This document shows, in pieces, positions 1 through 9,695 of a stretch of DNA of 64,000 nucleotides. The stretch is from Ascochyta rabiei. Lineage: Eukaryota > Ascomycota > Dothideomycetes > Pleosporales > Didymellaceae. The DNA lies in the NCBI RefSeq assembly GCF_004011695.2, contig NC_082411.1, positions 1,596,001-1,660,000 of the forward strand. The letters run 5' to 3'. A program made the translations under genes and the position numbers. The first letter of the stretch is position 1. Every line of letters begins with the position of its first letter. The notes under the pieces are model-generated. The model saw only the letters and a program-made list of their open reading frames with translations, did no database searches and was not told where the DNA came from.

Positions 1-1848
1 AGTCCTACAGAATCATTGTTTGCGCAAAGGGTGAGGGCGGTTTTGCAAAGTACTGTACTGAAGGTCCTTGCTCGCGTTGATAGCGCCAATGATCATCGTA
101 GAGGTGGTTTAATCGTAGTGTGGATCTGGCAGCCATTACTTCTTGCAGTGTATGGCGGCATGGAAGACCGTTCGTTTTCTCAAAGAGGCTTGAGCAAGGA
201 TGCCTGCTGCAACGCTATTGTTGCTCTTTCTGGCGCAGCAAGTTTTGTTGTCTGATGCGCTCGATAGCGGGTGGTGTGAGGACATCATGGATCCCAGGAG
301 GCAGGAAGGGCATGGACTTGAGCTTGTGCTGAAACTTGGTGCTGTGTCTAGAAGAAGCAATCTCCTTTTTTGTACTTGTTGTATTGACTCTTGACCATCT
401 GCTCGATCCTCTTGACGACACGAAGCAAGTCGCCTGTTGAAGTTATAAGATAGTCTTTGAGGACCTTGTGCATTCCTTCAACAGGTGAACTTGTGATCGT
501 GTTGTAGTGTTGGTGATAGGAAGTCTAGGCTGCTGCCCACTCCGTGCGTGTTAAATATTGATTCTCCTGCAGGTACCTGCCAAGCTCAGGCTGGTGACTA
601 TAGTCTTTGAGCAAATCGTCCCACTTGAACTGGAACTCTAACGGCCTCTTTGCGTAGACAAACTGCTCTAGTTAGCTTGAAATTATTTAAACTGTAATAG
701 AGCTGCTTTAAAGTGCTCTTAGCGCTGAGGGTCAGCGTACCTGAGCCTAACGTTTCATGAACAAAGCCCTTTGCTTAGCAATCCTCTGTTTCTCTTCTTT
801 TGTTAAGCCATTGGCGTCTCGCCAGATCTGTTGCGCTTTTGTCTGAACGTTCTTGTTAATGTGCCACACACACAAGAGTTGAGGAACTCCTAGGAGCAGC
901 GCGCGCGCTGACATCTTTAATGCTTCTTTGTCGCGGATTGCAAAGGAGCAAAAGTGAACACTTCTGCCTCTCTGCAATACCAGGCTGATGTAGTCGTGAT
1001 TTTGGCTCCGACATTCTTCCTGGTTGCTAATAAACACACGTGGCTGTTGCACGCTAGTCTTATGGGGGAAGTTTGCGATTGCACAATAGTAGTCTGCATG
1101 CTTCTTGCTGCTGAGAAAGCAGAAGCCCGCAGAGAAGAACGTCTGTAGATTGGTGCAGCCAAGTATGTGTAGCAGAGGGAGTTTGCACTTGTTATTTTAG
1201 TAAGTGCAGTCTATTAGTAGGACGTTAGGGTTTGCTAGCAGAAGCTTGACCTGCTTCTGGTGGGCGAAGAAGAGGTTCTGAATGCGATTGTTGTTGCCCT
1301 TCTTGACAGTAAAGATCCAGTCTGTTGTGGACAAGTCGTCTAGCAGTGCCTCCACTGGGCTTCTTCTGTTGAGATGTTTTTCCCTAATAGCCTTCCTCTC
1401 GCTGTGGACATCGGTGGCAGATATTAGTGTGCCCTGATCCTCTCTTTGGATGGTAGCCAGTATCTGCATGGGTCGCACCTCAGCATGGGTCATTGATTGA
1501 CCGGGGATGGTTGTGGTCCTTGTTCTGTACTTCTAGCTTCCATTGATCGCTGTGCTTGATCCTGAAGATGACAAGCTTGAAAGGACACCTAGTGGAGCGT
1601 ATGCTCGTGCTTAGAAGCTTCGCACTTGACTGGTAGTTGTGTCTAAAACGATCGCAGTGATAGTAATAGCGTGTCTTGACAGTTGAATGGTAAGGCCAAC
1701 TTTGCTTGAGGACAAAGCCGTAGCCATGCTGCATGCCATGGGTCTTGAGCGCATCATACGCTTCTTCATATGAGCTGTAGAGCAGGTCTGAAGGGGAGGC
1801 TATGTCTTCCATGCTAGGATGCAAAGTGAGTTGATGAGTCTGTTTCAA
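1..1848 (-). pseudogene. Mutator-like (MULE) transposase, decayed, 3' part leaves the window
   Basis: Three minus-strand frames fit together as one transposase. Positions 1848-1480 encode an N-terminal FAR1/WRKY-GCM1-like DNA-binding region with spaced Cys and His residues and the ending KDHNHPRS. Positions 1493-1197 lead to LLIDCTY, the usual context of the first catalytic Asp in MULE transposases. Positions 1052-747 contain LLCVWHINKNV, the family's conserved Trp-His motif. Further pieces with the family's look, such as SPVEGMHKVLKDYL, lie around 600-420. The frames are interrupted by stops and shifts near 1480, 1197 and 750, so no full protein is made. I found no convincing terminal repeats; the downstream end of the gene may lie left of base 1. 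The assignment rests on motif order; the exact subfamily is unknown. Confidence 0.75.
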
Positions 1849-1957
1849 TCTTCTTTATGCTTGATCTGTTGCAAAGACGCGCTGATCTCGCGACGATTTC
1901 GTGTTGATGAATTCCACGCTAAGCCATGTTGAGTGATTAATTTCCGCTAGGTTAGCG

Positions 1958-2012
1958 TTGGGGACAAATCTCATCTTGGGGACAAATCTCAAAAGCTTGG
2001 GGACAAATCTCA
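1958..2012. repeat. Three direct copies of a 16-base motif
   Basis: The motif TTGGGGACAAATCTCA occurs at 1958-1973, 1976-1991 and 1997-2012 without mismatch. It may be a subterminal transposase-binding repeat of the adjacent MULE remnant, but that is a guess. Confidence 0.85.
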
Positions 2013-2199
2013 GCAGCCATCTGGAACACTTATTACGTTGTGTTTCAGCCGCCAAACCTTGGCAGACTTTGGTTATGAGTGACTCGAAAGAGCAGTCTTG
2101 AGCTTTCGAGACCAGATCACAACCTCGTTTATTCGCTTTTGCAGACCAAAAAACACGTCACATGCGGGTAACTCTTAGAACTTGATATAGACGTTTGTC

Positions 2200-2238
2200 C
2201 CCTCTCCACGGTACTTAGTCATCGCCACGTGGAGAGGG
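2200..2238. other. Perfect 11-base hairpin
   Basis: CCCTCTCCACG at 2200-2210 pairs with CGTGGAGAGGG at 2228-2238 around a 17-base loop. It sits just past the 3' end of the DUF3435 gene. It could be an element terminus or a 3' structure; nothing here decides which. Confidence 0.7.
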
Positions 2239-2291
2239 CAGCTTCAATTATTTAGGGTTTATGTTTGTATTCTAACACAACATTCTAGGTG

Positions 2292-4716
2292 CTAGCAGCA
2301 ATCATAGGAATGCCTAGGGGACACAGTTCCGTGAATCTCTTGAGCATGTCGTTGCATGTGCATCTTGTCTGACAGACGCACCTTACAAAGATTGCAGCTA
2401 AGACCCTTCCCACCCTTAATGTGTTTCAAGTGCTTGCGTCCAAAATGCTTGCTAAGATTGCCTGGCGTACTAAAGGGACGTATACGCTGTGCCAGCGGCA
2501 GTCTCTTATTGCCTAGGCAAAGGAAACATACCTTCAGTCTTTTCTCCTTGTACACCAAGACCTTGGCTGCTTCTAATGCTTCTTCCTTGTATTCTAGTTG
2601 GCTTTTGACGGGTAGGGCAGCGTTCCTGCTCCGCCCTCCTGTTTAGATAGGGTTCATCCCCCCCTCTTTAATGCCACAATACAGGGTAACTGCACAGATG
2701 GCCCTATTACGTCTGTCTATCTCCTCTCCTATAGTGGTCCCTGGTTTTGACAGGATCAAGTCGGCCAGCTCGCCTTAAGCTGGAAGCATAACGTTGTGAA
2801 TCAGCTCCAGATCATCCTTAGTTTCTAAGCCAGCAAGCTGCCGCTCGACATCACGCACAGGCTGTTTAAACTCCCAGCATTCCTTAATGTCCTAAAGAAG
2901 GGCATGCCGTCAACGCTGCCTCTCCTGGTTAATCTTAGAGGCAAGCGCTTTGTATTTAGAATGTTTTGTTGCATTAGGAACTGAACGTTTAAGTTGCTCT
3001 CGTCGGTTAAGCAGGAAACAAACAGAAGGATCATTATCTACAGATGCAGACTGTTCCTTTGTGAGTCGTCGTGGCCGACAACAATCAATTGAACGGCTTA
3101 TAGTACAAGCCGCCCGCATGAGGGCTGTCTGGGGTTGGATGCCTTGCACGACAGCCTGCGTGTCAACCGTAATACGTCGCGAGAGGTAATGCTTCAAGAA
3201 TGTTGCTATGCTCGCATGGCCCATTATCAGGTTCTGCATAGCCTCACTAACGTTGCCTACGTACTATGTTAATTCTCCATCCTGCGTCATACGCTTTGCA
3301 TAGAATAGATTGCAGGACTTACCATTCTCATTAAACGCCTTCCCTCCGGCATATCTCAGCAAATAAGGACAGGTGACTTGAGCAAACCCTGTGACCTCGC
3401 CCAAAGTCCAGATCCACAGCAGCAGAGTGGAGTAGGGAAGAGGCTCGTTGTGAGAGATGTCCTAACCATGCAGGGTCCGTACTGCTTTCCAAAACACAGG
3501 AATATCATCTAACATTAGATTTAAACCTAATAACAGCTCGTTGCGGCCTTGCGGAATAGTCAGCCTGCTTAGTTCCTCTGGAGAGGTTAGATTGTAGGCT
3601 GCAAACGCCTAATCGCAGAAGAGCAGGCTAAGGAGGAAGACGTGTGGACTGAAGAGGAGCGTCTCATCGTACATTATCTCAGGGAGAGGGAAGGTATTCC
3701 TTAGAGAAAAGTCAGTAAGCGCATAAATTTTTGCAGAGATTAACTACATACAAGTCTTTAATACCAAGAAATTCCTTTGTAAATTCAAAGGTAAACTTAA
3801 GCAATACTTAATAAGGGCCACCCTCAGGATCCCATAGCAGCGTAACTTTGATATGCCGGTAGCAAAGCCTAAGAAGAGCCTAGGGCTAATTTGCTGTAAA
3901 TCCACCTAGTTGTAAATAAAGCTGGGCTTGTATCCTATAGCGTCTGTAGGGATATCTCTTTTTAGTCGTTACCAGATTCGTTTGTATCACTCTGGCCAGA
4001 TCCTCAATATACATGCAGGCCTTATCTCTACCTATTTTCTTTAGACTGTGCTTCTTCGCCAGCTTCCTTAGTACCTGTTGATTACATTAGATATAAATAC
4101 TCGTGTAAGACCAAAACTAGGCTAGCTCTTCATACCTTGTGCATGCTCCGGTTCATTTTCCCATCTAGTTTTACACCAGCGGCTCTTTCATACACCAGGC
4201 GGAAAACCTTCCAATACGTCCCTAGGGAGCTGGCGAGCTTGGTTCCTCGGCATTTCCTCCCGTCTTTTCCCTAGCGCTGGCTGAGTAGCCAGTCAAAGAA
4301 CGTGTATAGAGTGGCGACGGATACAGTTGCGTAGGCACAATAGTGATCTTTCTTAAGGTACGTCCAGCATCTATACTAGGGTTAGTCTATGCGTTCCAGC
4401 GCAAGCTACAAAAGGAACAGAAGACGTACTAATTCCACTGATCTTCCATACAATTAAGCAAACGAGTACTGCTGTCCTTGTAATCCTCTTTTGTGTACTC
4501 TTGTTTGTTGAAGATCTCCAGCTGTTAAAGATAGTACTCAGGCGGATGATCCTCGTTAGGGAAGAGCCATGCTTCATCCTCATCATTCTTATTGTTATTG
4601 TTGGCAAATTGGTTAACGTCTGTTAGATCTGTATCCTGATCTATACCATCGCCTGTGTCAGACCCAGTGTAATCGCTGTCGTTGGAGGAACTCTTAACCA
4701 GTGCACGTCGTCGCAT
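2292..4716 (-). pseudogene. DUF3435 (FluG-like) tyrosine-recombinase-family gene with C-terminal C2H2 fingers, inactivated
   Basis: Read from 4716 down, the minus strand gives an acidic N-terminus, then around 4200 TYWKVFRLVYERAAG and KMNRSMHK, the hallmark N-terminal motif of DUF3435. A plausible intron (GTATGA...CAACAG, about 4135-4075) follows, then VLRKLAKKH. Around 3900 comes QLYLQLGGFTAN with a stop where the family has the first catalytic Arg (ANRPG context). Next are FTKEFLGIK and PLPEIMYDETLLFSPH near 3690. Positions 3239-2910 give NLIMGHASIATFLKHYLSRR, carrying the catalytic His and Tyr region. Positions 2558-2292 encode two C2H2-type fingers, common at the end of this family. Several in-frame TAG stops make it non-functional. 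DUF3435 is the domain of Starship captain recombinases, but not every DUF3435 protein is a captain. Confidence 0.85.
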
Positions 4717-5229
4717 AGCGCGCAGTACAGGCAGAGCAAGTAGAGGTAGAGCGAGTAGAGGCAGAGCATAGGCCTATGGCTATGCGTCCGAGGCAAGGCA
4801 TAAAGAGAGGAGAGAATAACACGACAAGATTCTGAGTTTGAACAACAATACTAAGAAAAGGAGGACAACGTCCTGGTTTGTGTTGCTCCAGACAGCGAGG
4901 AAGGAGCCTTTAGTACTCCGCTGGCACGACGACTTTAGACTGAATTAGCATTTACTTGTAGTTTTTAAAAGAGCGAGTCAAGTCCTAGTTGTGCCGCAGC
5001 GTTCCTGACAGGAAATTGAATTGGCCCTTGGACCTGTTTAACGCCTACGCTAGCTAAGGTAGGAAAGCCGAAGACCTTTCTGCTTAGGCCACAGCCCGCA
5101 CAATTAGGGGGGTTTTGCGGCAAGTCAGCATCAAGAAACGGCGTCACAAGCTCCCAGAATCAGGAGCTAAATCGCTGTTGGATTGTTTAAGATAGTAACA
5201 CTATAGAGTCTATAGTTACGTATTAGCTC
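4717..5229. other. Region without a confident gene
   Basis: A repetitive purine-rich tract (GTAGAGG/GAGTAGAGGCAGAG variants) lies near 4738-4770. A minus-strand frame at 5147-4965 includes NCAGCG, but I do not recognise it and it may be chance or an upstream remnant of the DUF3435 locus. Confidence 0.4.
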
Positions 5230-5231
5230 TA

Positions 5232-8200
5232 ACGTACTCTACAAGCAAGCCGCTCACCTAAGCAAACCGCTCACTTTTGCTAAGACCACACTAACACTAC
5301 AACTACTTTGTAACATTACAGCATACAATAATAATATATTATACTACATAGTATATTACACTAATCTATAGTACTCTACGCATCTTTACTACATGTTTAT
5401 GTGTTATGTCCTGTCTTGCTATATGTGCTACAGCGCCTTAAAGACTAAGTGCTCCTATTAACACGCAACCTCTTCTTTGCCTTCTTCCTATTACTACAGG
5501 CCTTAAACTCCTTAAGAGTAGTTAGCCGTACTCCCTCTACAAAGGTTAAAGTCCCCTCTTACTATAATTACTTTCTTTTGTGTAATTTATGTTATATAGC
5601 AGCCTTATTAGCTATCTAAAGGTTAGTAACCTAGTTGCGCACTAAAACTAGTAAATGCACTATTAGCTCTGCGCCTTTAGTAAGCTAATTAAGAGCGTTA
5701 ACTATTAAAGTTAGTGAGCTATTCGCGTGTCTCTCAATCCTCTCTTAAATCAGCTTTAATTAAGACCTAAACTCTAGGGTGTTGCTTAGTGTTTTAGACT
5801 TCTAGGTACTCTTATCTATAAGGGGTAGTAGTAGGGTACATAACTGCACTTCAAGCTTTAAGATTACAGCTTCTAGGTTAAGTAGGACTAGGCCAGCACC
5901 TCTAAATCCTCCCTAGATGTTGCTCTTAGTAATTAAGGCGTTAAAAGCCGCTTTAAAGCATAGTAAGAACTTAAGTTTAGTAATACGCGTAATCTTGCTA
6001 TATATCAGCTACTTAGCTTAGCAGCTATAGGCTTTCTTTATTAGGGCAAAATAGCCTACGTTAAGTGGCTGTAGTAGGTGTAATAAGTGTAGAGGTATAT
6101 ACAGAGTAACAATCTTATACTTCTTATAGTACTAGTAGAATTTAACTAAGTTGTAGCTCTTATAGCTGTCTAGAATAAGCAGCTAATAGCTGCTAATAGT
6201 GCGCGCCTTTGTGTGCTTATTAAAGTGCTTTAACTACTTAACTCTAAGCTTGTTGTTAGTCTAGCTGTTATTAGAGATACTAATAACCTAGTTGTTAGGT
6301 ATACTAGGCTCCTTATACTAGGCTAAGAGGTAGTGCTTACTAGAGAGGATAATAAAGGGTGGGATAGACCAGCCCTTTGCGCAGATGCCTTAGATAATAC
6401 TGGTCTACTCTTAGTTACCCTGCTGCACTGCCTTTAGTCTCCCTTAACGCTTAGAGCCTGTAATAACAGCTTCTGTAGATATAACACCTATTATAAAGCC
6501 AGACTTATTAAAGTTGTAGGTGTCTTTATCTAGGATACTATACTTAGCTTTAGTATTCTCTACTAACTAGAACTAGTCTCTAATCACCTTTAGATCCTTA
6601 CATAGGGCTCTCTTATAGTTATACTTACAATTAAACTTAATTTTAAGCTCTAGCTAACATTTAACAAAGTTAGCAGCCTAGTTCTTACTAATATAGGTCT
6701 AGTAGCGCTCTATAAGCAGAGAATTGGCTATATCCTCTACATTAGCAAGCTAAGGTAAGTATCCTTAACGTATTCAACGGGTAAGTCGGCCACACGGGCG
6801 AGTCGGCTACTCTGCCAAGACCACACCAACATTCTACCTTATAACGCGATAACTTAATAACAACATAAACCTACGCCCTTAAAAGAGGCTGTAATACAGC
6901 TTGCGCTCTAGGCACTTAAATAAGACGTAAACCTTACTATATAACGCGCTGCAGCCATATATAACGCGCCTTACAGCACACTACGCAATTAATATACAGG
7001 ACGACCTGCACAAGCTAATTATACGCCAAGTTAACAGAATATAGATTAGACTAAGGAGGATGTGATTGCTGAGTACATTCTTAAGCTAGATGCACGAGGA
7101 TTTGCCCCTCAGCTAGCTGCTGTAGCTAATATGGCTAATTCTTTGCGTGCTAAGCGCAATATAGGCCATGTTAGCATAAACTAGCCTAATATATTTATTA
7201 AGCGCTGCCCTAACCTTAAAGTAAAGTTTAATTGCAAGTACAACTACAAGAGAGCCCTCTGTAAGGATCTAGAGATTATACAAGGCTGGTTTAGGCTTAT
7301 AGCAAATGTTAAAGCTAAGTATAGCATCTAGAATAATAACATATACAACTTTAATAAGACAGGCTTTATAATAGGCTAGATATCTGCAGGAGCAGTTGTT
7401 ACAGGTTTAGAGCGTTAAGGACGGCTAAAGGCAGTGCAGTAGGGCAATTAAGAGTGGACAACGGTCATACAGGGCATTAATGGCACAGGGTAGGCTATTC
7501 TACCCTTTATTATCTTTAAAGGCTGTAACCACCTCTCTGCCTGGTACAAAGAGGACAACCTGCCCTATAACTGGGTTATTAGAGTCTCTGAGAACAGATG
7601 GACTACTAACAAGCTTGGTCTGGACTGGTTAAAGCACTTTAATGCCTATACAAAGACGCGCACCTAAGGAGTACACTAGCTGCTCCTTATTAATAGCCAC
7701 AAGAGCTATAACTCCCTTAACTTCTAACAATACTGTAAGGAAGCAAACATTATTACACTGTGTATGCCTCTACACTTATCTCACCTCTTACAACCACTAG
7801 ATGTGGGTTGTTTTGCCCCTCTAAAGAAGGTATATAGGCGCTAAGCTAAGAATCTTATACACAACTACATTACTTATATTACTAAAACTAAGTTCCTACC
7901 ATGCTTTATAGACGCCTATAAGGAGACATTTACTTCTAGCAATATCTAAGAAGGCTTCTAAGGCGCTAGAATAGTCCCCTTTAACCCAGAACGGGTTATA
8001 ATGGGTCTTAATGTCCGCCTACGTACCCTACCGCTACCTACTGTAGAAGATGAGCCCTGGCAGTCCTAAACCCTAAGCACTACCCTGCAATTAGGGTCGC
8101 AATTAACGCTGGTTTAAGAGAGGATTTAAAGGCATGCAAGCAGCTTACTAACTTTAATAGTTAAGGCCTTTAAAAAGCTTGCTAAAGGCGCAGCTATAGT

Positions 8201-8958
8201 AGCGCATAAGCTAGTGTTAGCTTAAAGGGAGATTACTAGGCTTTAAGCAGCAAATAAGGCTGCTACGCAACGTAAATCGTATAAAAGAAAGCAGTTACAG
8301 CAGGAGGGAGTCCTAACAGCTGAGGAAGGCCTTTAATTAACTACTCTAACTGAGTTTAGGGCGCATAGTAATAGTAAGAAGGTAAGGAAGCAAGTACGTG
8401 TTAAAGGAGGTAAGGCAACCTAAAGACGCTGTAAAAAGTGCCACAACGTAGGGCATAACTCGCGCACGTGTAAAAAGCCTAAAGAAGGTGTTACTAAATG
8501 ATATTATATACTGTACTACTATAAACAATGCCAATGTGGGCTAATGCAAGCCATAATAGGGTAGAATGTTGGTGTGGTCTTGGCAGAGTGGCCGACTCGC
8601 CCGTGTGGCCGACTCACCCGTTGAATACGTTACTTGTCTAGCTTTAATACATGCTAGATAATTACCTTCTCTTTAGTGCTTGTTAGCTTTATTAATTTAG
8701 GCTTATAATTGCGTTATAAAGAGGCTCTAGCAAGTTAATTACTAAGTGTTCTTTAAGGCATGTTGTAGATTACTGCAGCGCGTTACTAAGAGAGTGTTAC
8801 GTCTTATTAAATAGCCTGTAGGGCAAGCTGTATATCTGCTTTATTTAAGGGCTTTTTTACGTTGTTATGTTGCGGCATTGTAGGTAGTATGAAGTTTGGT
8901 GTGGTCTTGGCAAAAGTAAGCAGTTTGCTTGGGTGAGCGGCTTGCTTGTAGAGTACGT
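5232..8958 (-). mobile_element. Pogo/Fot1-type DNA transposon (copy 1, outer), split by a second pogo element
   Basis: Terminal inverted repeats of about 65 bases run from 5232 (ACGTACTCTACAAGC...) and back from 8958, both reaching the core TTTTGCYAAGACCACAC. TA dinucleotides flank both ends (5230-5231, 8959-8960). Without the insertion at 6768-8630 the element is about 1.86 kb, the same as the other copies here. The transposase is on the minus strand, beginning MPQHNNVKK near 8880 and continuing beyond the insert at 6765-5300. It is recognisable by comparison with the + strand copy at 30278, with CenpB-type HTH and DDE pieces. Many TAG/TAA stops destroy it. Insertion at 8959 cut off the gene at 8961-9538. 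Confidence 0.9.
6768..8630 (+). mobile_element. Pogo/Fot1-type DNA transposon (copy 2, nested), RIP-decayed
   Basis: TIRs: ACGTATTCAACGGGTAAGTC... at 6768 and its complement ending at 8630, with TA on both sides (6766-6767, 8631-8632). The 1863-base element carries a + strand transposase from about 7040 to 8500. Visible family pieces are LDARGFAPQLAAVANMANSL (CenpB-type N-domain), YNFNKTGFIIG, PFIIFKGCNHLSAWYKEDN, LPYNWVIRVSENRWTTNKLG, CMPLHLSHLLQPLDVGCFAP and SNI*EGF*GARIVPF. The C-terminus has a CCHC knuckle, CKKCHNVGHNSRTC. About twenty TAG/TAA codons interrupt it. Removing the element rejoins sequence identical to the uninterrupted sister at about 30599-30614, confirming the exact site. 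Confidence 0.93.
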
Positions 8959-8960
8959 TA

Positions 8961-9538
8961 CGCTTGTACGTGCTGTTTGTGACAAAGATAATTTGTGGCT
9001 TCCAGCCTTGCAAAAGACTATTGTAACCTGCACATCTTCGTAGGAAATTGACACCTTCTTCAGGAGTAGAAAAGTCATCCAGAAAAAGACAAACAACGTT
9101 AGCAAACGACAGCAGCAACCTGCCAATTATAGTTTCGACTAGCGGCTGAGTTTGGATCACGGCGGGTTGCTCTGATAGCCACATGACTTTATGACGCAAG
9201 TGTTCGCCTTGCTTTTGCGGTGGCTTCCGTTTGCCACAAGCATTATTCATGTCTAAGCTAGCAATCAACATTGGATGTTTATCGTCTGACGTTGAGTCAT
9301 CTGCATGCAGTTGTGCTAGACCGCGGGATTTTGAATGGCGCCGACCTGGGAAAAGCGCTTGGAGTGCGGCTTCTTTCTCCTTCGTACCAATTAGCAGAAC
9401 AGTAGAAGGGAATTGGGCCTGAGGGTTGCAAAGATTGGTAGTAGCACGCTGCAGGCCACCCCCACTAGCCAAGAACCAATCTGTTCCAGCTTGGAAAGCG
9501 TACAGCCAGTCTAAACAGTCCCGTGGTGGCATATCCAC
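8961..9538 (-). pseudogene. N-terminal fragment of an unrecognised (possibly patatin/NTPase-type) gene truncated by a pogo insertion
   Basis: A clean minus-strand frame starts at 9538 (MDMPPRDCLDWLYAFQAG) and gives about 190 residues before running into the pogo TIR at 8958. There it stays open, and the chimeric frame ends in the transposase start (MPQHNN...). The fragment has a hydrophobic strand followed by a loop (TVLLIGTKEKEAALQALFPG), MLIASLDMN, VVCLFLDDF and PQIIFVTNS. This order resembles the degenerate NTPase-like N-domain in large fungal patatin-type (FabD/lysophospholipase-like) proteins, but no catalytic motif is in the fragment, so this is a weak inference. It shares a 157-base promoter region with the DUF3723 gene transcribed the other way. 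Few RIP-type changes are visible. Confidence 0.45.
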
Positions 9539-9695
9539 ACAAACCTGTTACTATTTGCGTCTGTGTTCGGGTACATTATCGTCTATATAAATACTTATCG
9601 TAGACTAGCAACATTTCAGCTGACTCATTTTCAGGGTGGGCATACCCATATTAATAAACTGGCGAACCCTTCGTAATATTGAAAACTGAGTCAAC
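9539..9695. promoter_or_regulatory. Divergent promoter region between the truncated gene and the DUF3723 gene
   Basis: This short spacer separates two start codons facing away from each other. A TATA-like TATATAAATA lies at about 9583-9592. The arrangement suggests the two genes were co-inherited as a pair. Confidence 0.5.

Larger units (their letters stand above)
1849..2291. other. Spacer between MULE remnant and DUF3435 gene
   Basis: No coding signal with family character is visible. The stretch holds a three-copy 16-base repeat and one strong hairpin, listed separately. One end of the MULE element probably lies here, but no matching inverted repeat could be paired within the window. Confidence 0.5.

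Noticed and set aside
2356..2646. 96-codon + strand frame over the C2H2 region
   Set aside because: Shadow of the minus-strand zinc-finger exon of the DUF3435 gene.
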